A stretch of 62,000 nucleotides of DNA from Nymphaea colorata (GCF_008831285.2 NC_045138.2:2272143-2334142); one strand, 5' to 3'; counted from the first letter of the stretch, positions 45,886 to 57,699 are shown. Numbers and translations: made by a program. Notes: a model not told the origin generated them from the letters alone.

Positions 45886-46734
45886 GAGGCAACATTTGTG
45901 TGAATAAGGTTGAGCTTGTTCTTGAGATCATGAAACCTTGGTCCGGCCAGTGCCTTAGTTAGAATATTTGCATGTTGTTCTTCAGATTTAACGAACTCAA
46001 TTTTAATATCTCTTGCTGCCATTTTTCTCTAACAAAGTGAAAATCGATTTCGATATGTTTGGCACGGGCATAAAACACAGAATTGGCTGCAAGGTATGTT
46101 GCACCTAGATTATCACATTTTAGTGTTGAAACCTCTTGTATAGGAACTTGGTGATCTTTAAAAAGATGTTGCAGTCATATTAATTCAACCGCAGCTCCAG
46201 CCATTGCTTTATATTCGGCTTCAGTGCTTGAACGAGCAACAATATGCTGTCATATAAAAATTTAACATGATTCAAATAATCAGCCATCATCATGTCTCCA
46301 TTCTTCACATTCTGTAAATCTCTTTTTAACTGAATGATTCTCAAGTTAGATTGGGAGGCGTATTGCTGTTCTAGAGCACACCAAGCCTAATGAGCAGTGG
46401 AATATGAATGTAACTATGGTAAAATATGTTCAAACACTGTAACCTTAACCCAGCTTTAAGCTAATTGGTCTGCCCGTTCCCATGATTCAAAATCAGGACA
46501 TACTATGGCTTGATCAGTGTCAAGATACTCAGGAGGAGCAGTAATTGCGCCAATAACATACCTCAGCAGCCCTTGTCTCTTTGTAACGCTGTTGATTTGG
46601 GAGCACCATAGTAGATAATTTGTCTAATCTAATTTGATGGATACCAAACTGAAAAATGTGTTCCATTGAGTAGTTGAAGGTGCAGCAGGGCTAAGACTGA
46701 CTGTTGTTGAAGATGACGAGTTGGATGTTGCCAT
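45886..46734 (-). pseudogene. Copia-3 gag fused by deletion to RNase H
   Basis: Gag begins MATSNSSSSTTVSLSPAAPS and includes QWNTFFSLV and NLRIIQLKRDLQNVKNG, with several stops. At about 46250 it jumps to VARSSTEAEYKAMAGAAVEL, the start of the RNase H end region, followed by LKCDNLGATYLAANSVFYAR and HVEEK at the 3' LTR. Several kilobases of pol are lost. Confidence 0.85.
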
Positions 46735-46766
46735 GGAACGAGGAATAAGAGGTGGAGCTGATACCA

Positions 46767-47049
46767 TGTAAAAGAAAGAGAGAAGAGGAAAAGATTTCAC
46801 GTGGTTTCAGCCTTTGATATTGGCTTACATCCACGATGAAGGCATGCTCTCTAATTCTCACTCTCGGTGATAGTAGAGCTTTCTCTATTTAATTGAGAAT
46901 GATTACAAATCAGATCCCCAATTTTAGGAACTTGTTTACAGTTATCATCATCATTTGATATCATAGGAAGGAGCTTACAGTTTTGATCATCATCTGATAT
47001 CTTAGGAAGCAGCCGATCTTTCTGATTTGGTTTTGTCTTTTCCTCAACA
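46767..47049 (-). mobile_element. Copia-3 5' LTR, 283 bp
   Basis: Reads TGTTGAGGAAAAG to TTTTACA on the minus strand (TG...CA). The first 93 bp are repeated at 45784-45876 as the truncated 3' LTR, including a tandem gatatcagatgatgatcaaa-like motif. Confidence 0.85.
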
Positions 47050-47704
47050 GTTTCATGAGGTGGCACCACCTTTCTCATGCTTTGGTCTGGAGCACCGCAG
47101 CCCATGCTGACTGGTGTGTGTATATGCGGAAAGTGGTAAAGGTCTTATGAATATTTACTATCCAGCGGGAGAAAACTACTGGGTAGGAGACTACTATAAT
47201 TTATTCTATTGTAGAGGGAGAGGGAGGAGAAGAGATAAAAACAAACACATCTTTGTCTTGTCAATCTACCATCTAAAGTGAGCAAATTCTTCACTTATCA
47301 GAGCAACCAAAAGACCAGTGTGATAATGCGGTCAACAGAAGCAAATGCTATCAAATTACAACAACCACCAACATGGTGGTTGTTGTAATTTCGTTACATT
47401 TGCTTCTCTTGACCACACTGTTGAGCTGGTCTTTTGGTTTTTTTAATTGCTCCTTTGTGCAATTAACCAAACGTCAGCCCATGCCCGCCCCTTCCTTCCT
47501 GTTGGATAGGCGAAGAAAAAAAATTTTATGTAGATGATAGTCGATTGGCAAGACAGGGCCTCTCTCCCTCCCTCTCCCTATATGGTAGAAGAAATTATGG
47601 CTCTTACTTTCCTATATGGTAGATAGATAAGTGAAGATTTTTCTCCTGCTGGGTAGTGAAATAGGCAGGCACAAGACCTCTGCCTTTCTCTCTCACACTA
47701 CATA
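47050..47704. other. Intergenic sequence with an imperfect hairpin at 47301-47452
   Basis: 47301-47372 and 47376-47452 form a near-complete stem (attacaacaaccacc pairs with ggtggttgttgtaat, gagcaaccaaaagaccag with ctggtcttttggttt plus ttgctc). The rest has no recognised content. See the findings for possible meanings. Confidence 0.6.
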
Positions 47705-47896
47705 CAGGGGTGAAGCTAGAAATTTTTCAAGAAGAATGCCAAATTAAACTTTTTAAATTTTGATAGAGATCAAAATATCATTTTTTAAAATTTTTATATA
47801 AGACAAGTGAAATTTTCAAAAAATTACATGTAAATTTAAAAGAAAAAATTGAGCGGGGGCCATGGCCCATGCGGCCCCCCCTTGGCTCCACCCCTG
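47705..47896. mobile_element. hAT-like MITE (family M1), 192 bp
   Basis: Starts caggggtgaagc and ends ggctccacccctg, good inverted ends, flanked by tacata on both sides (47699-47704 and 47897-47902). Only 6 of an expected 8 bp match, so the outer bases may have mutated. The core is nearly the family consensus. Confidence 0.85.
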
Positions 47897-47902
47897 TACA
47901 TA

Positions 47903-49454
47903 GGCACACCCACCAGCATGGTCAGCACTTCCTTCAGACTAGAGGGTGAGGACACCAGAGCAGCGCTGCCTCATGAAACATGCGTTGAAGTCCCACCACC
48001 TTTTCGCCACAACCTCAATCATAGGGCAAAAAATTCAAGCTTATATAGGACCTTGAGAAGGCTCATAGGCACACCATCCACAAGCCAGCCCTGCCTCTCC
48101 CTTCCATAGAGGCTGTTTAAAATATTTCTTGATTCTCTTTCACCCCTTGTTACAAGTATTCATTATGATCACATACAATTTTTAACTCTGGATTGATTCC
48201 TAAGAGGCAGGCATTGGGCATTGACAAGAATCATGAACAGCAAAGGAAATTGCTATTATATGCGTTGTAAAATTCTCAGTATATGAAAAATAGGGAAACA
48301 TTTTCATGAAAAATATAAACCAAGTGGTTTTCATAGTGTACCATGCAAACACAAACGTTACAAAAATGTTACCCTTTCTGTGAATAAAAAAATAAAAAAC
48401 AACGTCTTCCTTTTTCTTTTTGTCATTACGTTGCAAAGTAAGCAAATGCAACATATTTGCTTTGCTGCAGCCCATTGCTTACAAACTTAATTAACTGATG
48501 ACTAGAAATATTTAAACATGTTGTACTGTAAGGAAAATGTAAAACAATCTTCTGTAGAGCTATCTTGGAAATAAAGAAGTTTGAATTTCTAGATAATTAA
48601 GGGTTACAGATAACTCAAGATCAAATATTGCTTCTTGTGAAAATAAGTTATTATTGTTTGACTATACATTCAATTGTTGGAATCATACTGTAAGAAACTC
48701 TACAACATATTTTCTTCAATAATCATATCCATCAAACTTAAATCAAACAAATGCGATTATAAAAATGGGATGAGAATTACAGTTTACATGTGTAAATGAC
48801 CCATAAATTATCCTCATAAGAGAATCAGTTCCATGTGGGGTGAAAACGATTTTAGCAATTGAAAGCATTCCACAAAACCTGTTAACGTAACAAGATTCTG
48901 TACCATTGCATGTGTGAAAATTACATCAACTTGGAATTGCAGTAATTGTCAATTCTGCAACCCCAATCCTACTGTTGCTTGAAATGCAAAAAGGATAACA
49001 AGTAAATGAAAGAAAAAAAAGTAACAAAGTAAATGGTAACATTCATCAGCACAATTCAGAAGGCAACATGTTTGACAATGCAGTAACATGTCCAACTTGC
49101 TCCTTTCTCTTGAGTTTCAATAACCAATCTCTGCATATACCTGCAAAAGTATAAAAATGATAACAAACCAATCTAGTGGTGAACACGTGCCGAGTCGGAC
49201 TCAAGCTGATTTGTCAAAATAACAGTCTTTCTATGGCCCCATTGGTTTGCAAGGGTCAAACAACTGCGTTATAGTCCTAGAAAAGTTCAGGAAGTTGAGG
49301 TGAAACATATGCCAAAAGTAGTACCCATAGAAATTCAAAGTTATCATGTGCCTACAAGGTGGTAAAAGTGGCTTCATTTCTCAACATGCTGCTTGTTCAT
49401 TCTTTAAACCATCAATATATCTTGATCGGGTTGGAAGACTATGTAAAAGACTGG

Positions 49455-49456
<2 letters not shown>
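47903..49456. repeat. Diverged relative of 11560-12760
   Basis: 48190-48350 resembles 11565-11730 (aagtggttttcatagtgta in both). 48930-49150 resembles 12490-12720 (aattgtcaattctgcaa against aattgtcagttctgcaa, then cacaattcagaaggcaac against cacaattcataagacaat). Divergence is clearly higher than in B/D or E/F. No gene is seen. A palindrome-free AT-rich stretch at 48480-48890 is unassigned. Confidence 0.5.
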
Positions 49457-49505
<49 letters not shown>

Positions 49506-49541
49506 GTTTTGCTCTCTCTCTCTCTCACACACACACACACT
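49457..49541. repeat. (TA)n-(CT)n-(CA)n microsatellite
   Basis: TA 49457-49503, CT about 49511-49526, CA about 49527-49541. Confidence 0.9.
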
Positions 49542-50227
49542 TTTTTAATCTGTAAAATGCCATCTATTGTAAATTTCCAATGACTTAGGCCATTGGTAAC
49601 TCACGAATGCCCAACTGCCTTGACATAATTTTCATAGCCTAAGTTGGAGTTCAATAAGTTTAGTTATGTAGTCTAGGCATTTGAACTCTTGATCTTCCTA
49701 ACCAGCTGGTAGGTGAAGTGCACATCAAATTGTGCGTGTGTATGCATGCCAGTATGCATTTTTTGGTAAAAGCATTGAACTTTAGTTAAAGATGCATACA
49801 CAAGTTCCCTTCTTTCTTTTTATGTTCTTTTTTGTTTTCTTTATAGATTTAGCATAAGCCAACATTCTTTAGCAAAGTCACACCCTAAAGGCACTTGATA
49901 TGATGGGTTGCTTAGACTTCTTGTTCTAGGGGAGCTAGCCCACAAGCAAATCATTTGTTATGGACTTAAGCCCCCATGGGACAAGTGTCTACACTCTAAC
50001 TTCCTAGCTCCACTTGCCTCGGACAAGACTCGGCCGCAAACTTGAGCTGACATGTGTCACTCGTAAGCCTTCATATTGACAGCTGGTCGTGAGGAATGAT
50101 CATTCTCACAAAGGTTAGTGGTCCTTTTCATCATGCCTCCCCTTCCCAATCTTTGGACCTTGATTGGCATGGCGTGATAGAAACCAAAGTCTGTTTGGGC
50201 ATATGCCAGTGGATCGGGGTAGAACCA
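49542..50227. other. Intergenic sequence, nothing recognised
   Basis: Mixed composition, without open frames carrying domains and without clear repeat partners in the window. Confidence 0.4.
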
Positions 50228-50395
50228 AGGTAGGGCCTGCATAGACCCTAGCCTCATCTAAAAAAAAAAATCAAAAAAAATATATGTAAATTTTAGAAAA
50301 TTTCACTTGTTTTATAGAAACTAGAGAAATAATATTTGAGCCCTAGTCAAAATTTAGAAACTTTAATTCCGCCTTCCTCATGAAAAATTTATGCC
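50228..50395. mobile_element. Degenerate hAT-like MITE (family M1)
   Basis: Contains the M1 core (atatgtaaattttag, cacttgttttatag, aaactttaattccgcc) and an agggcctgcat start. The ends are worn and there is no clear target duplication. Confidence 0.6.
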
Positions 50396-50699
50396 TCCAA
50401 GTGGTTGAACCCCAAGGTCTAATATGCCAAATGATCGGCCTACTTCTCAACTTCCATCACCAGACAAAAAGGGAGAAAAAATGTGGACATTCATTTTATT
50501 CCCTCCCCAAATGGAAGCTTCTTGATCATTTCCTCGATTTTGGAGATCATTCGAGATTTTTGAAAAGTATGTGACTATTCGTTAGTTTTACTGAAAGCAA
50601 ATGATCCATGATTGGGTCCGGTTTGCTCAACCCAAAAAAACCTGCATTGAATTTGAACTTGTCTTGTTGGTACACTGAGCCATCTGTTTTCCTTGCTAA

Positions 50700-51009
50700 C
50701 GCTATGTTTGGATGAAGGAAAAGGAATTGATGGCAAGGAAAGGAAGGGAAAGGGAAGGGAAGGAAATGAGGAGAGAAATGAGAATAAAGGAATGGGAATC
50801 ATCATCCCTTCCAATCTCTCCATTTTTGGAGGGATTGGAATTACATTAAAAAAACATTTCCTTTCCCTCCCTTCCTTTCCTTTCCCTTGCATCGAAACAC
50901 AGTTATTGGTTCTTTTTTCCTTTCCCTTCATATTAATTAGTCACCCAAACACTGGAAAGACCTTTCTTTACATTCCTTTTCCTCCCTTTCCCTCCATCCA
51001 AACAGGCTG
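50700..51009. mobile_element. Tourist-like MITE, block F copy
   Basis: Counterpart of 20544-20852 with the same taa/tca flanks and the same gggaaagg-rich interior. Confidence 0.75.
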
Positions 51010-52563
51010 TCAGTGCCTTGTTTTCCAAAGTGTGTTGTTTTGCTTAGTTGACATCTGAAAGGGTCTTTATTGTGCGAACAAGGACAAATAACAGAAGAAG
51101 GAATGAGAGAACTCCGTGCAAATACACGTCAAACGGCGTGTAAACATATCTTGATAAACACGACTGCCTGTTTATCTGAATAGGAGGAGAGAGTGACATG
51201 CAGTTGAATTACAAGAACTCCAAACTTATTGAACTCCACATTAATTTGATGGTTTTGGCTATTGGTGATTTACAAGAACTCCAAACAAGAGTTGGCCGTT
51301 TGGAATTATAAGAATTCCCAACATCATTGTAATGTTATTCTCGAGCTTCCTGAGATCATTTTTCCAAGTTTGAGCCAACTGTTTACAAGAGGAACCTACC
51401 CATCAGCAAATTCTCTGTTTCGAGGTCTTGATGTTGCACAGCAATGAACTGGAATACTTAACCATGTGCATCTTTTTTACCTTTAACAACAGTGAACTAG
51501 TATCACGTAGTAGTAATTTTCAACACGGAACTAATATCATGTAATACTAATTTTCAAGGAAGCAAGAAGAGTATTCCATTTTACCATTTGACTGAAAGCC
51601 AAAACTCTCACTTGTCATCTCATCCCTCTAGAGAACTTGGCCTACTTTCAGTGTCACCTGACCCTGTTATGCTTCAGCTTGCATATTGGTGTTCATCCCT
51701 CCTTACCCCTTTTTCAGCGGAGAGAGTTGTGGTACAGACAGAAACAGAGACTAAAGGACAACTATCATCTCTACATTCATCTAATACTAATTATTTTTTC
51801 AATATATACAATTTTTTTCTCTTTATGTTTTCCAATATTGTTCACAGGTTAATGTATGGTACCTTGCCAATATGTAAAAGATATTTAATGAAACCAGTAT
51901 TTATGTAGGAGCATACTCAACTTCTTGTTTAGGAAAGCAAAAATACTTGACCAATTGTCTGTTTTCAATTATGGTATATATCACGCAAAAGTAGACCGTC
52001 AAGTGAAAGTTCGAATTCAGCCAGAGTACACATTCATGTCAAATATACAACCTGTTTCTCTAATGTTTCTAATGTTGTTCATGGATTAATGTATGGTAAC
52101 CCTGCCAATCTGAAAGAGATATTTCAACTCCCGATTGAGAAAGCAAAAGATATTTCACTGAAATTATCTGCTTCAATTATGGTATATATCACTCAAAAGT
52201 AGGCGATCAAGTAAAAAGTTTGAACCGAACCGGAGTACATTCAAGTTATGTGCTAACAATTTAAGTTTGATGTGTCTATCGCATTTGGTAAGAAGAAATG
52301 TTGATCCGATGTATCGTTTTATCGAAACCAGCTAAATGGATTCGGATTTAAGATCAAATACATATAATTGGATTGTATCTGAATCACTCCTCAGGCCACA
52401 GGCAAACTTGTTTGATTCAATGGCAGATTCTCACTTATCACGCTTTGATTATTTTATTACTCTTCAAATTTTTATTTAATTCCTGTCTTTTATGTTAGGA
52501 AAAAAAAAAGAGATTTGAATCACTTGATTAATTGGCCGATTCTTTTTCAAAAATCCATCTTTC

Positions 52564-52801
52564 GGGTGAGCAAGGGGTATTAATCCCACCGCCCGAAAAA
52601 GGCCCGAAAGCCCCCCCATTCCCCCTGCCTCCGAAGTCCTGAGCTGCATCGGTGTCAGCGATAGCAACGGTGCACCCTTCAGCTTAGATGCCGCGCCCTA
52701 CCGCCTTAAGACACAGGAACATAACGTCCACGGGAATCGAACTAGAGACCTGCCTTAGTACAGGCCCCTAGCTCAACCAGCTACGCTATGCCCCTTGAGA
52801 C
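52564..52801 (-). mobile_element. tRNA-derived SINE, 238 bp
   Basis: On the minus strand it begins gtctcaaggggcatagcgta. It carries an A-box-like tagcgtagctggttgag and, 30-40 bp further on, a B-box-like tagttcgattcccg, the internal RNA polymerase III promoter arrangement of tRNA-derived SINEs. A 17-bp target duplication flanks it (52547-52563 and 52802-52818), and block E has the single empty site at 22759-22775. The 3' end reads ccccttgctcaccc without a long A tail. It cannot encode a protein. Confidence 0.92.
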
Positions 52802-52976
52802 TCAAAAATCCATCTTTCACGGCCATATATTTCCTTAAGGAGAGTTGGGAGGCGACCTTTTTAAGATAAATGCCACGGGCACTTTTGTACCCGATTCATG
52901 ATCTGATCCAGTTCTGCCTTTATATTAAAATCGATGCAATCAGATAACCGGGTCAAACCATTATATAGGATCCAAG

Positions 52977-53169
52977 CAGGGGCGGAGGGAAGCCGGTAGT
53001 AGGGGCCTGGCCCTCCTCATATTTTAAAAACTTTAAAAAATTTTATGTAAATGTAGAAAAGATTAGTTTAACATATATAAAAATTTTGAAAATTTTTATT
53101 TTTACTTATGTTAAAATTTTGAAACTATAGTTTTGCCCCTGCAACAAAAAATTTCTGCATCCACCCCTC
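52977..53169. mobile_element. hAT-like MITE (family M1), block F copy
   Basis: Counterpart of 22945-23135, with gatccaag on both sides (52969-52976 and 53170-53177). The last base has changed from g to c. Confidence 0.85.
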
Positions 53170-54221
53170 GATCCAAGTAACGTATACATACAAGAACAGG
53201 AACCATTTGTGAGCAAATATTCAAACTTCAAAGGCACGATACTGATTGGATCCACGTAAAAGAAAATAACTTGCTTTCCAGAGCTAGATTGTAGCATGGG
53301 GTGCTGCTCCGACCCAATCATGACAACCTTTAGTAAGTATCATTTATTTCCTGAAAAACATAGTTTATGCATGGAAGTTAATCAAAGAAATAATTTCGCA
53401 TGATAAGATAAATAGCAGCACAGAGGTATCAGAAGCACCACGGTGATATGCTACAATCATCTGTTGAGAGGATAAATTTAGAAGGAGAAGACGACGACTA
53501 TGGCGAGGAAGGTTATGGTGGCTGCCCTTATCAGAAAACCTCCATCCCTTTCACGAAAGTTGTCTCTCATTCAATTGATGCAAGGCAGGAATCAAGCTAC
53601 TGTCTTTACACAATTCAATTGATGCAAAGGGGGAATCAAGCTACTGTCTTTACACCATTCAATTGATGCAAGACGAGAATCAAACTCTTTTCAAAAACAA
53701 ATGAGATGATTTCAAAAATTGGTACAAAGTACAGAAATGAATTCTTCTTTTTACGAAGAAAAAAGTCGCTCCATGATTCATGTAGTTGGATCACAACAAT
53801 TATGTCCATATAGACCTTCTTGATTCATGATTCATGCTTGTTTTCTTACCAAGCATGGATATATCTATCAGAGAGCTGGTCAGGTTCTTTCTTTTTCTTT
53901 TCCTTTTCTCCGTTTGGGAAGGAAATTTAAGGAAAGAAAGGCAGAGAAAAGAAGGAAAAGAAGAAGGAAGAAGGGAGTTGAGCGGCAGGGAGAAGGGGTT
54001 GGCTGTTGTGTCCCTCCTCCTTCCCTTCTGCTCTCTTCCTTCCTTTGTTTCTTCGTGTTTCTTTCCTACTTTCTTTCTCAGAAGGAGAAAATGAAAAGTA
54101 GCAGAAAGAAGCAGGCCAAATCACTGGTAGATAAATCCATGCTTGGCAAGGCACCAAGGCCTGTTTTGGACATAACAGCGAGGGTCTTTGTAAAAACATA
54201 ATTCCTTGTTTTTCTTTATAC

Positions 54222-54388
54222 AAGTGGAAATTCCTTGCCTAGAGGCAGTGCTACATTAAATTTCAAATTTTAAGAGGCAGTGATATGTGAAAAAATGAAA
54301 ATTAATGAAATTTATATATGAAAATAAAATAAATTCCATGAGCTGGTGTGGGCAATTGCCCACAGCAGCCACAGTCTGACTCCTCCAA
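54222..54388. mobile_element. Degenerate hAT-like MITE (family M2), block F copy
   Basis: Counterpart of 24325-24482 with the gagctggtgtgggcaattgc core. Confidence 0.6.
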
Positions 54389-54412
54389 TGTGAGAAAAGC
54401 AAGAAAGCAATG

Positions 54413-55822
54413 CGTGTTTGAAGAGTTTAGTTGTCATGATACTCTAACTTCTCATAATTATTTGAAAGCAAATGTCACTAAACTAGAAAACATGTTTACA
54501 ATTAGGCCCCTAACATGAGACTCTGTGGTAGGGCTAAAATAGCAAAAAATTACAATGTAAACTAAGTAAAATTCCTCCCAATAAAAATAAAAATTAAATG
54601 AAAAAAAAATGACTCCTCTGGTGAAACAGTGGCAAAGAGGTTCTCTGTTGGCCGCATGGCCTCATTAAATTAGGATGATAATTCAAAATGCAAATGTCGT
54701 GAGGTTGCTTTCATTATTTACAATCATAAGTCCCACCTTAGTAATATGGCGAAGAAGCTTATACCCTTTTGGTAAACTTTTGGTTTATGTAGCGTAGAAG
54801 CTAGGGTTGAACAACCAGCCGAGTAACTGGAACTCCGCTCGTTAAAACTCGGCTCGAACTCGAGTTCGAGCCAGCTTTTCTACTCAATGAATCGAGAGAA
54901 CGAGTTGCTGGTTCAGCTCGTTTATTTATTGAGTCGAGTTCGCTCGACAAGCACCGCGTAGCTTCTGAGCTACGTAAACCAAAAGTTTACCAAAAGGGTA
55001 TAAGCTTCTTCACCATATTACTAAGGCGGTGAAAGCAACCTCAGGGACATTTGCATTTTGAATTGTCATCCTAATTTAATGAGGCCGGTTACAATGTGCG
55101 GCCAACAGAGAACCTCTTTGCTAGGGCTGCACAACAACTCGGGCTCGACTCGAACTCGCTTGAGTAAATTCGACTCGAGCTCGGCTTGTTTGTTATACGA
55201 GTCAAGCTCGAGCTTAAATATAAACTCGATTATGTTAACAAGCCGAGTTCGAGTTAATCAAACTCGACTCGATTGAACTCGACTCGGCCCGACTTTAATT
55301 TTTCTTTTATGTTTTTCCTCTTTCTTTTGTTTTGCATTTTTTAATTTTCCCTCCTTTTTCACGCTTCCTCTTTTTCTCATTATTAAACCTCAACCTCATC
55401 ATTACTCTTCCACCACAAGGAACTGCGCGTGTGAGAAAGAAATAAATGAGTTTACTCGAGCCACTCGAGTCGAGCTTGAGCGTGGAGACAGTTTCTCTAG
55501 TCGAGTTGGAGTTAAAGTCCTCAAGCTCGAGCTGACTAAACATGAGTCGAGCTCGAGCTGGCGGAACTCGAGCCCTACTCTTTGCCACTGTTTCACCATA
55601 TGGGTATTTTGCTTTTTACTAGGATCGTTTTTTTTTCATTTAATTTTTTCCTTTATTGGGAGCAATTTTTTTAGTTTACCATGTAATTTTTTGCTATTTT
55701 AGCCCTAACACAGAGTCTCATGTTAGGGGCCTAATATGTAACATGTTTTCTAGTTTAGTGACATTTGCTTTCAAATAATTATGAGAAGTTAGAGTATTAT
55801 GACAACTAAACTCTTCAGACAC
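54413..55822. repeat. Foldback 4: 390-bp inverted arms around a 157-bp loop
   Basis: The left arm 54413-54802 pairs with the right arm 54960-55822 once a 456-bp MITE (55122-55577) is removed from the right arm. Paired landmarks are ctaacatgagactctgtg, gtgaaacagtggcaaagagg, gccaacagagaac and acttttggtttatgtagc. The outer part of the left arm is block F sequence also present in block E, so the inverted copy was made from block F sequence. The loop holds clustered gagctcg/ctcgagtt words typical of a common plant repeat. Confidence 0.88.
55122..55577. mobile_element. hAT-like MITE, 456 bp, in the right arm of foldback 4
   Basis: Starts tagggctgcac and ends ctcgagcccta (inverted tagggct ends) with exact 8-bp duplications ctctttgc (55114-55121 and 55578-55585). 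The subterminal regions are packed with ctcgagct-like words. The matching place in the left arm (gcaaagag, 54632-54639) is uninterrupted. Frames inside (55307-55588, minus) are low-complexity and not called. Confidence 0.9.
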
Positions 55823-55854
55823 TCATATGCAAGCCATTTCACTCATAGGCATCT

Positions 55855-56640
55855 TAAAGTCATAATCATCACATCATTAATGTTTTTTTCCTTTTTAAAA
55901 TAAATCTTCAAAAAAAAAAAACAAAGGAGAAAGCCCTACTCCTTATTGGCTTGGGTCCATTTCTTTCTTAGTTTTAGTAAAGGTTCTTGTTAATATATTC
56001 AATTTGGGTCGGACATCCAATTGAACTGTTCTGAAAAATTGGATATTAAAAACAAAAGATTTAGTATCCGATTAAAAAATCGGATCGAATTTGGATTTAA
56101 GAAATGACATCGGATCAAATGTATATTTGAATTTGGATATACATAAATATATGATCGGATGTATATATGAACGGATTGGATTTATTTTTAAACAAACATC
56201 CTACATCTAATGTTCCTACATTAAAAAAATCGGCCTCATCTAGTTCAAAATTCGGATTCAGACTGTGAAATCAGATTTTGGATTGAGATTCAGTTATAAC
56301 TTTTCTTTCTTCATATTCAAACACGAACTCAAAGCTAGACATGTGAATATCAAAAATCAGATGCAGTTAAGGGTATACCTAATTCGAATCCTATCCGTGG
56401 GCTAACGTTGATTATTACTTGCAGTTGTTGATTTCTTGATTGATTCTCAAAAGGGATGCGGTGGATATTGCTAATGAAGATGAAACGAAATTGGTAGTTG
56501 TACGCAGTGTAAAATTCTGCAGTATATGGAAAGGGAAAGTTTTTGTGAGAAAGACGTACCAATGGTTTTGGTCGTGTATTTTTTGTACTTAATTTTTCTT
56601 TCAGGTTTACTTTATCAGACACGCCCTACCTTTTGCATGG
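55855..56640. repeat. Dispersed repeat DR2, copy 3
   Basis: Starts gtcataatcatcacatcatt and parallels 38215-38980, including the attgattattacttgcagt stretch. It lacks the M1 MITE present at 38981. Confidence 0.7.
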
Positions 56641-57288
56641 TGGTGAGTTGAATATGAACTAAGCTTCAGCATCGGGCTCGGGTACGCGGTGCCTGATCCA
56701 ATCGGGCTCAGGTCGGCCTGATTTATTTCTTATATTCTTTTTATGTGATAATTATATATAATTTATTATTAAAAATATATTTCATATTTTGAAAAATTAT
56801 TTTAACCAGACAGGGCCAAGTCGGGCTCGGGATCAGGTTTCGGACATCAGGCCAGGCCACGCCCAGACTTGGATTTGGGCATCGAACCAGGCCTAATATG
56901 AACCACAAAAAGAACTGGATTTTCATTTGGCTGTAGACGAGCAGCCATTGTTCATATTCTGCTCTCCAATAACCATAGTGTAGAAGGCTGAAGAACAAAC
57001 ATAACCTGAAACAATAGGTAAATACAGGGTAGGCCTCACTTTGGCTTTCCGAATTAATGTGCAAACTTTCTTTCTTAGATGTTGTCTTTAGAATAATTAT
57101 AATGAAGCTCTTTGATCAAAATTTTGCCAAATGATTTTTTTTTTTTATTAGTTGCCAATGTTGTGAAAATGAACCTGAATTGACTTAAAGGAATTGAATC
57201 GCTTGCAAATTAATCTGATTAACTAAAGAGTGCCAATGATATAAAAATATTCATTTTATATTTATTATTGATTTTAATTTTTTGTGAT
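56641..57288. other. Sequence with a GC-rich inverted-end insertion (about 56660-56905)
   Basis: atcgggctcgggtacgcgg on the left and gggcatcgaaccaggcc on the right enclose an AT-rich core with gggctcggg words on both sides, which suggests another small transposon. No target duplication was found. The remainder (56906-57288) is unassigned. Confidence 0.4.
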
Positions 57289-57690
57289 AATAAAGTCAAT
57301 TGATTAATCACTAAATCGGCCGATTAATTCATACGCTTTTCTCTCGTAAGTCGTGTTTGGTAGCCAAGTCAAAGCATACTGGTTGATGATTGTGTTTGAC
57401 AAGCAAATTGTTTATTAAATGTTTCCAAAAAACAGAAAATCAAGTTTACATATAAGCCAATAACACTAACAATGTAGATGCATGCATATATAGGCTTACT
57501 TTTCAATGTAATGACAAAACAAAAAGATAGATATTGTTTTTCTTTTTTTTTTTTTTTTACCACAAATGAGGGGTTAGCTGCAGGGTCCATGGCCCCTCCT
57601 CACATTTTTTAAAATAAAAAATGTACAAGTAAATTCTAAAAAAATAGTTTAATTTATATAAAAAAGAAATTTGAAATATTATATTTCAAC
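57289..57690 (+). repeat. Block F, distal part
   Basis: Matches 24585-24984 (aataaagtcaattgattaat onward), including an eroded M1-like tail at 57565-57690. The 2.8 kb between 54491 and 57289 is extra relative to block E. Confidence 0.85.
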
Positions 57691-57699
57691 CCTCCAGGA

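Larger units (their letters stand above)
45784..47049 (-). mobile_element. Copia-3: internally deleted Ty1/copia retrotransposon
   Basis: On the minus strand: a complete 5' LTR (46767-47049), a primer site complementary to initiator tRNA-Met type (TGGTATCAGC, near 46757-46766), gag from ATG at 46734, then an abrupt junction near 46250 into RNase H, a short polypurine tract and a truncated 3' LTR (45784-45876). Protease, integrase and reverse transcriptase are absent. The 3' LTR is cut at the Copia-2 boundary, so the two elements are joined. Confidence 0.88.
52407..53450 (+). repeat. DR1 copy in block F
   Basis: Same landmarks as 22480-23400. The 5' part of the copy was removed by the 393-bp deletion. 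It is interrupted by the SINE and by an M1 MITE. Confidence 0.7.
50454..54491 (+). repeat. Block F, main part: segmental duplicate of block E
   Basis: Colinear with 20306-24584, offset about 30.1 kb. Relative to E it lacks 393 bp at 52401 and has gained a SINE (52564-52801). It contains a Tourist MITE, a DR1 copy, an M1 MITE and an M2 relic. F stops at actagaaaac (54491), where foldback 4 sequence begins, and resumes at 57289. Confidence 0.88.

Noticed and set aside
52564-52801. Functional tRNA gene at the A/B-box sequence
   Set aside because: The element is 238 bp with a 17-bp target duplication and a long non-tRNA body, so it is a SINE and not a tRNA gene.
54803-54959. Loop of foldback 4 as a separate transposon starting tagggttg
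   Set aside because: The left end resembles the 55122 MITE, but I found no matching right end or target duplication, so it is left as part of the foldback.
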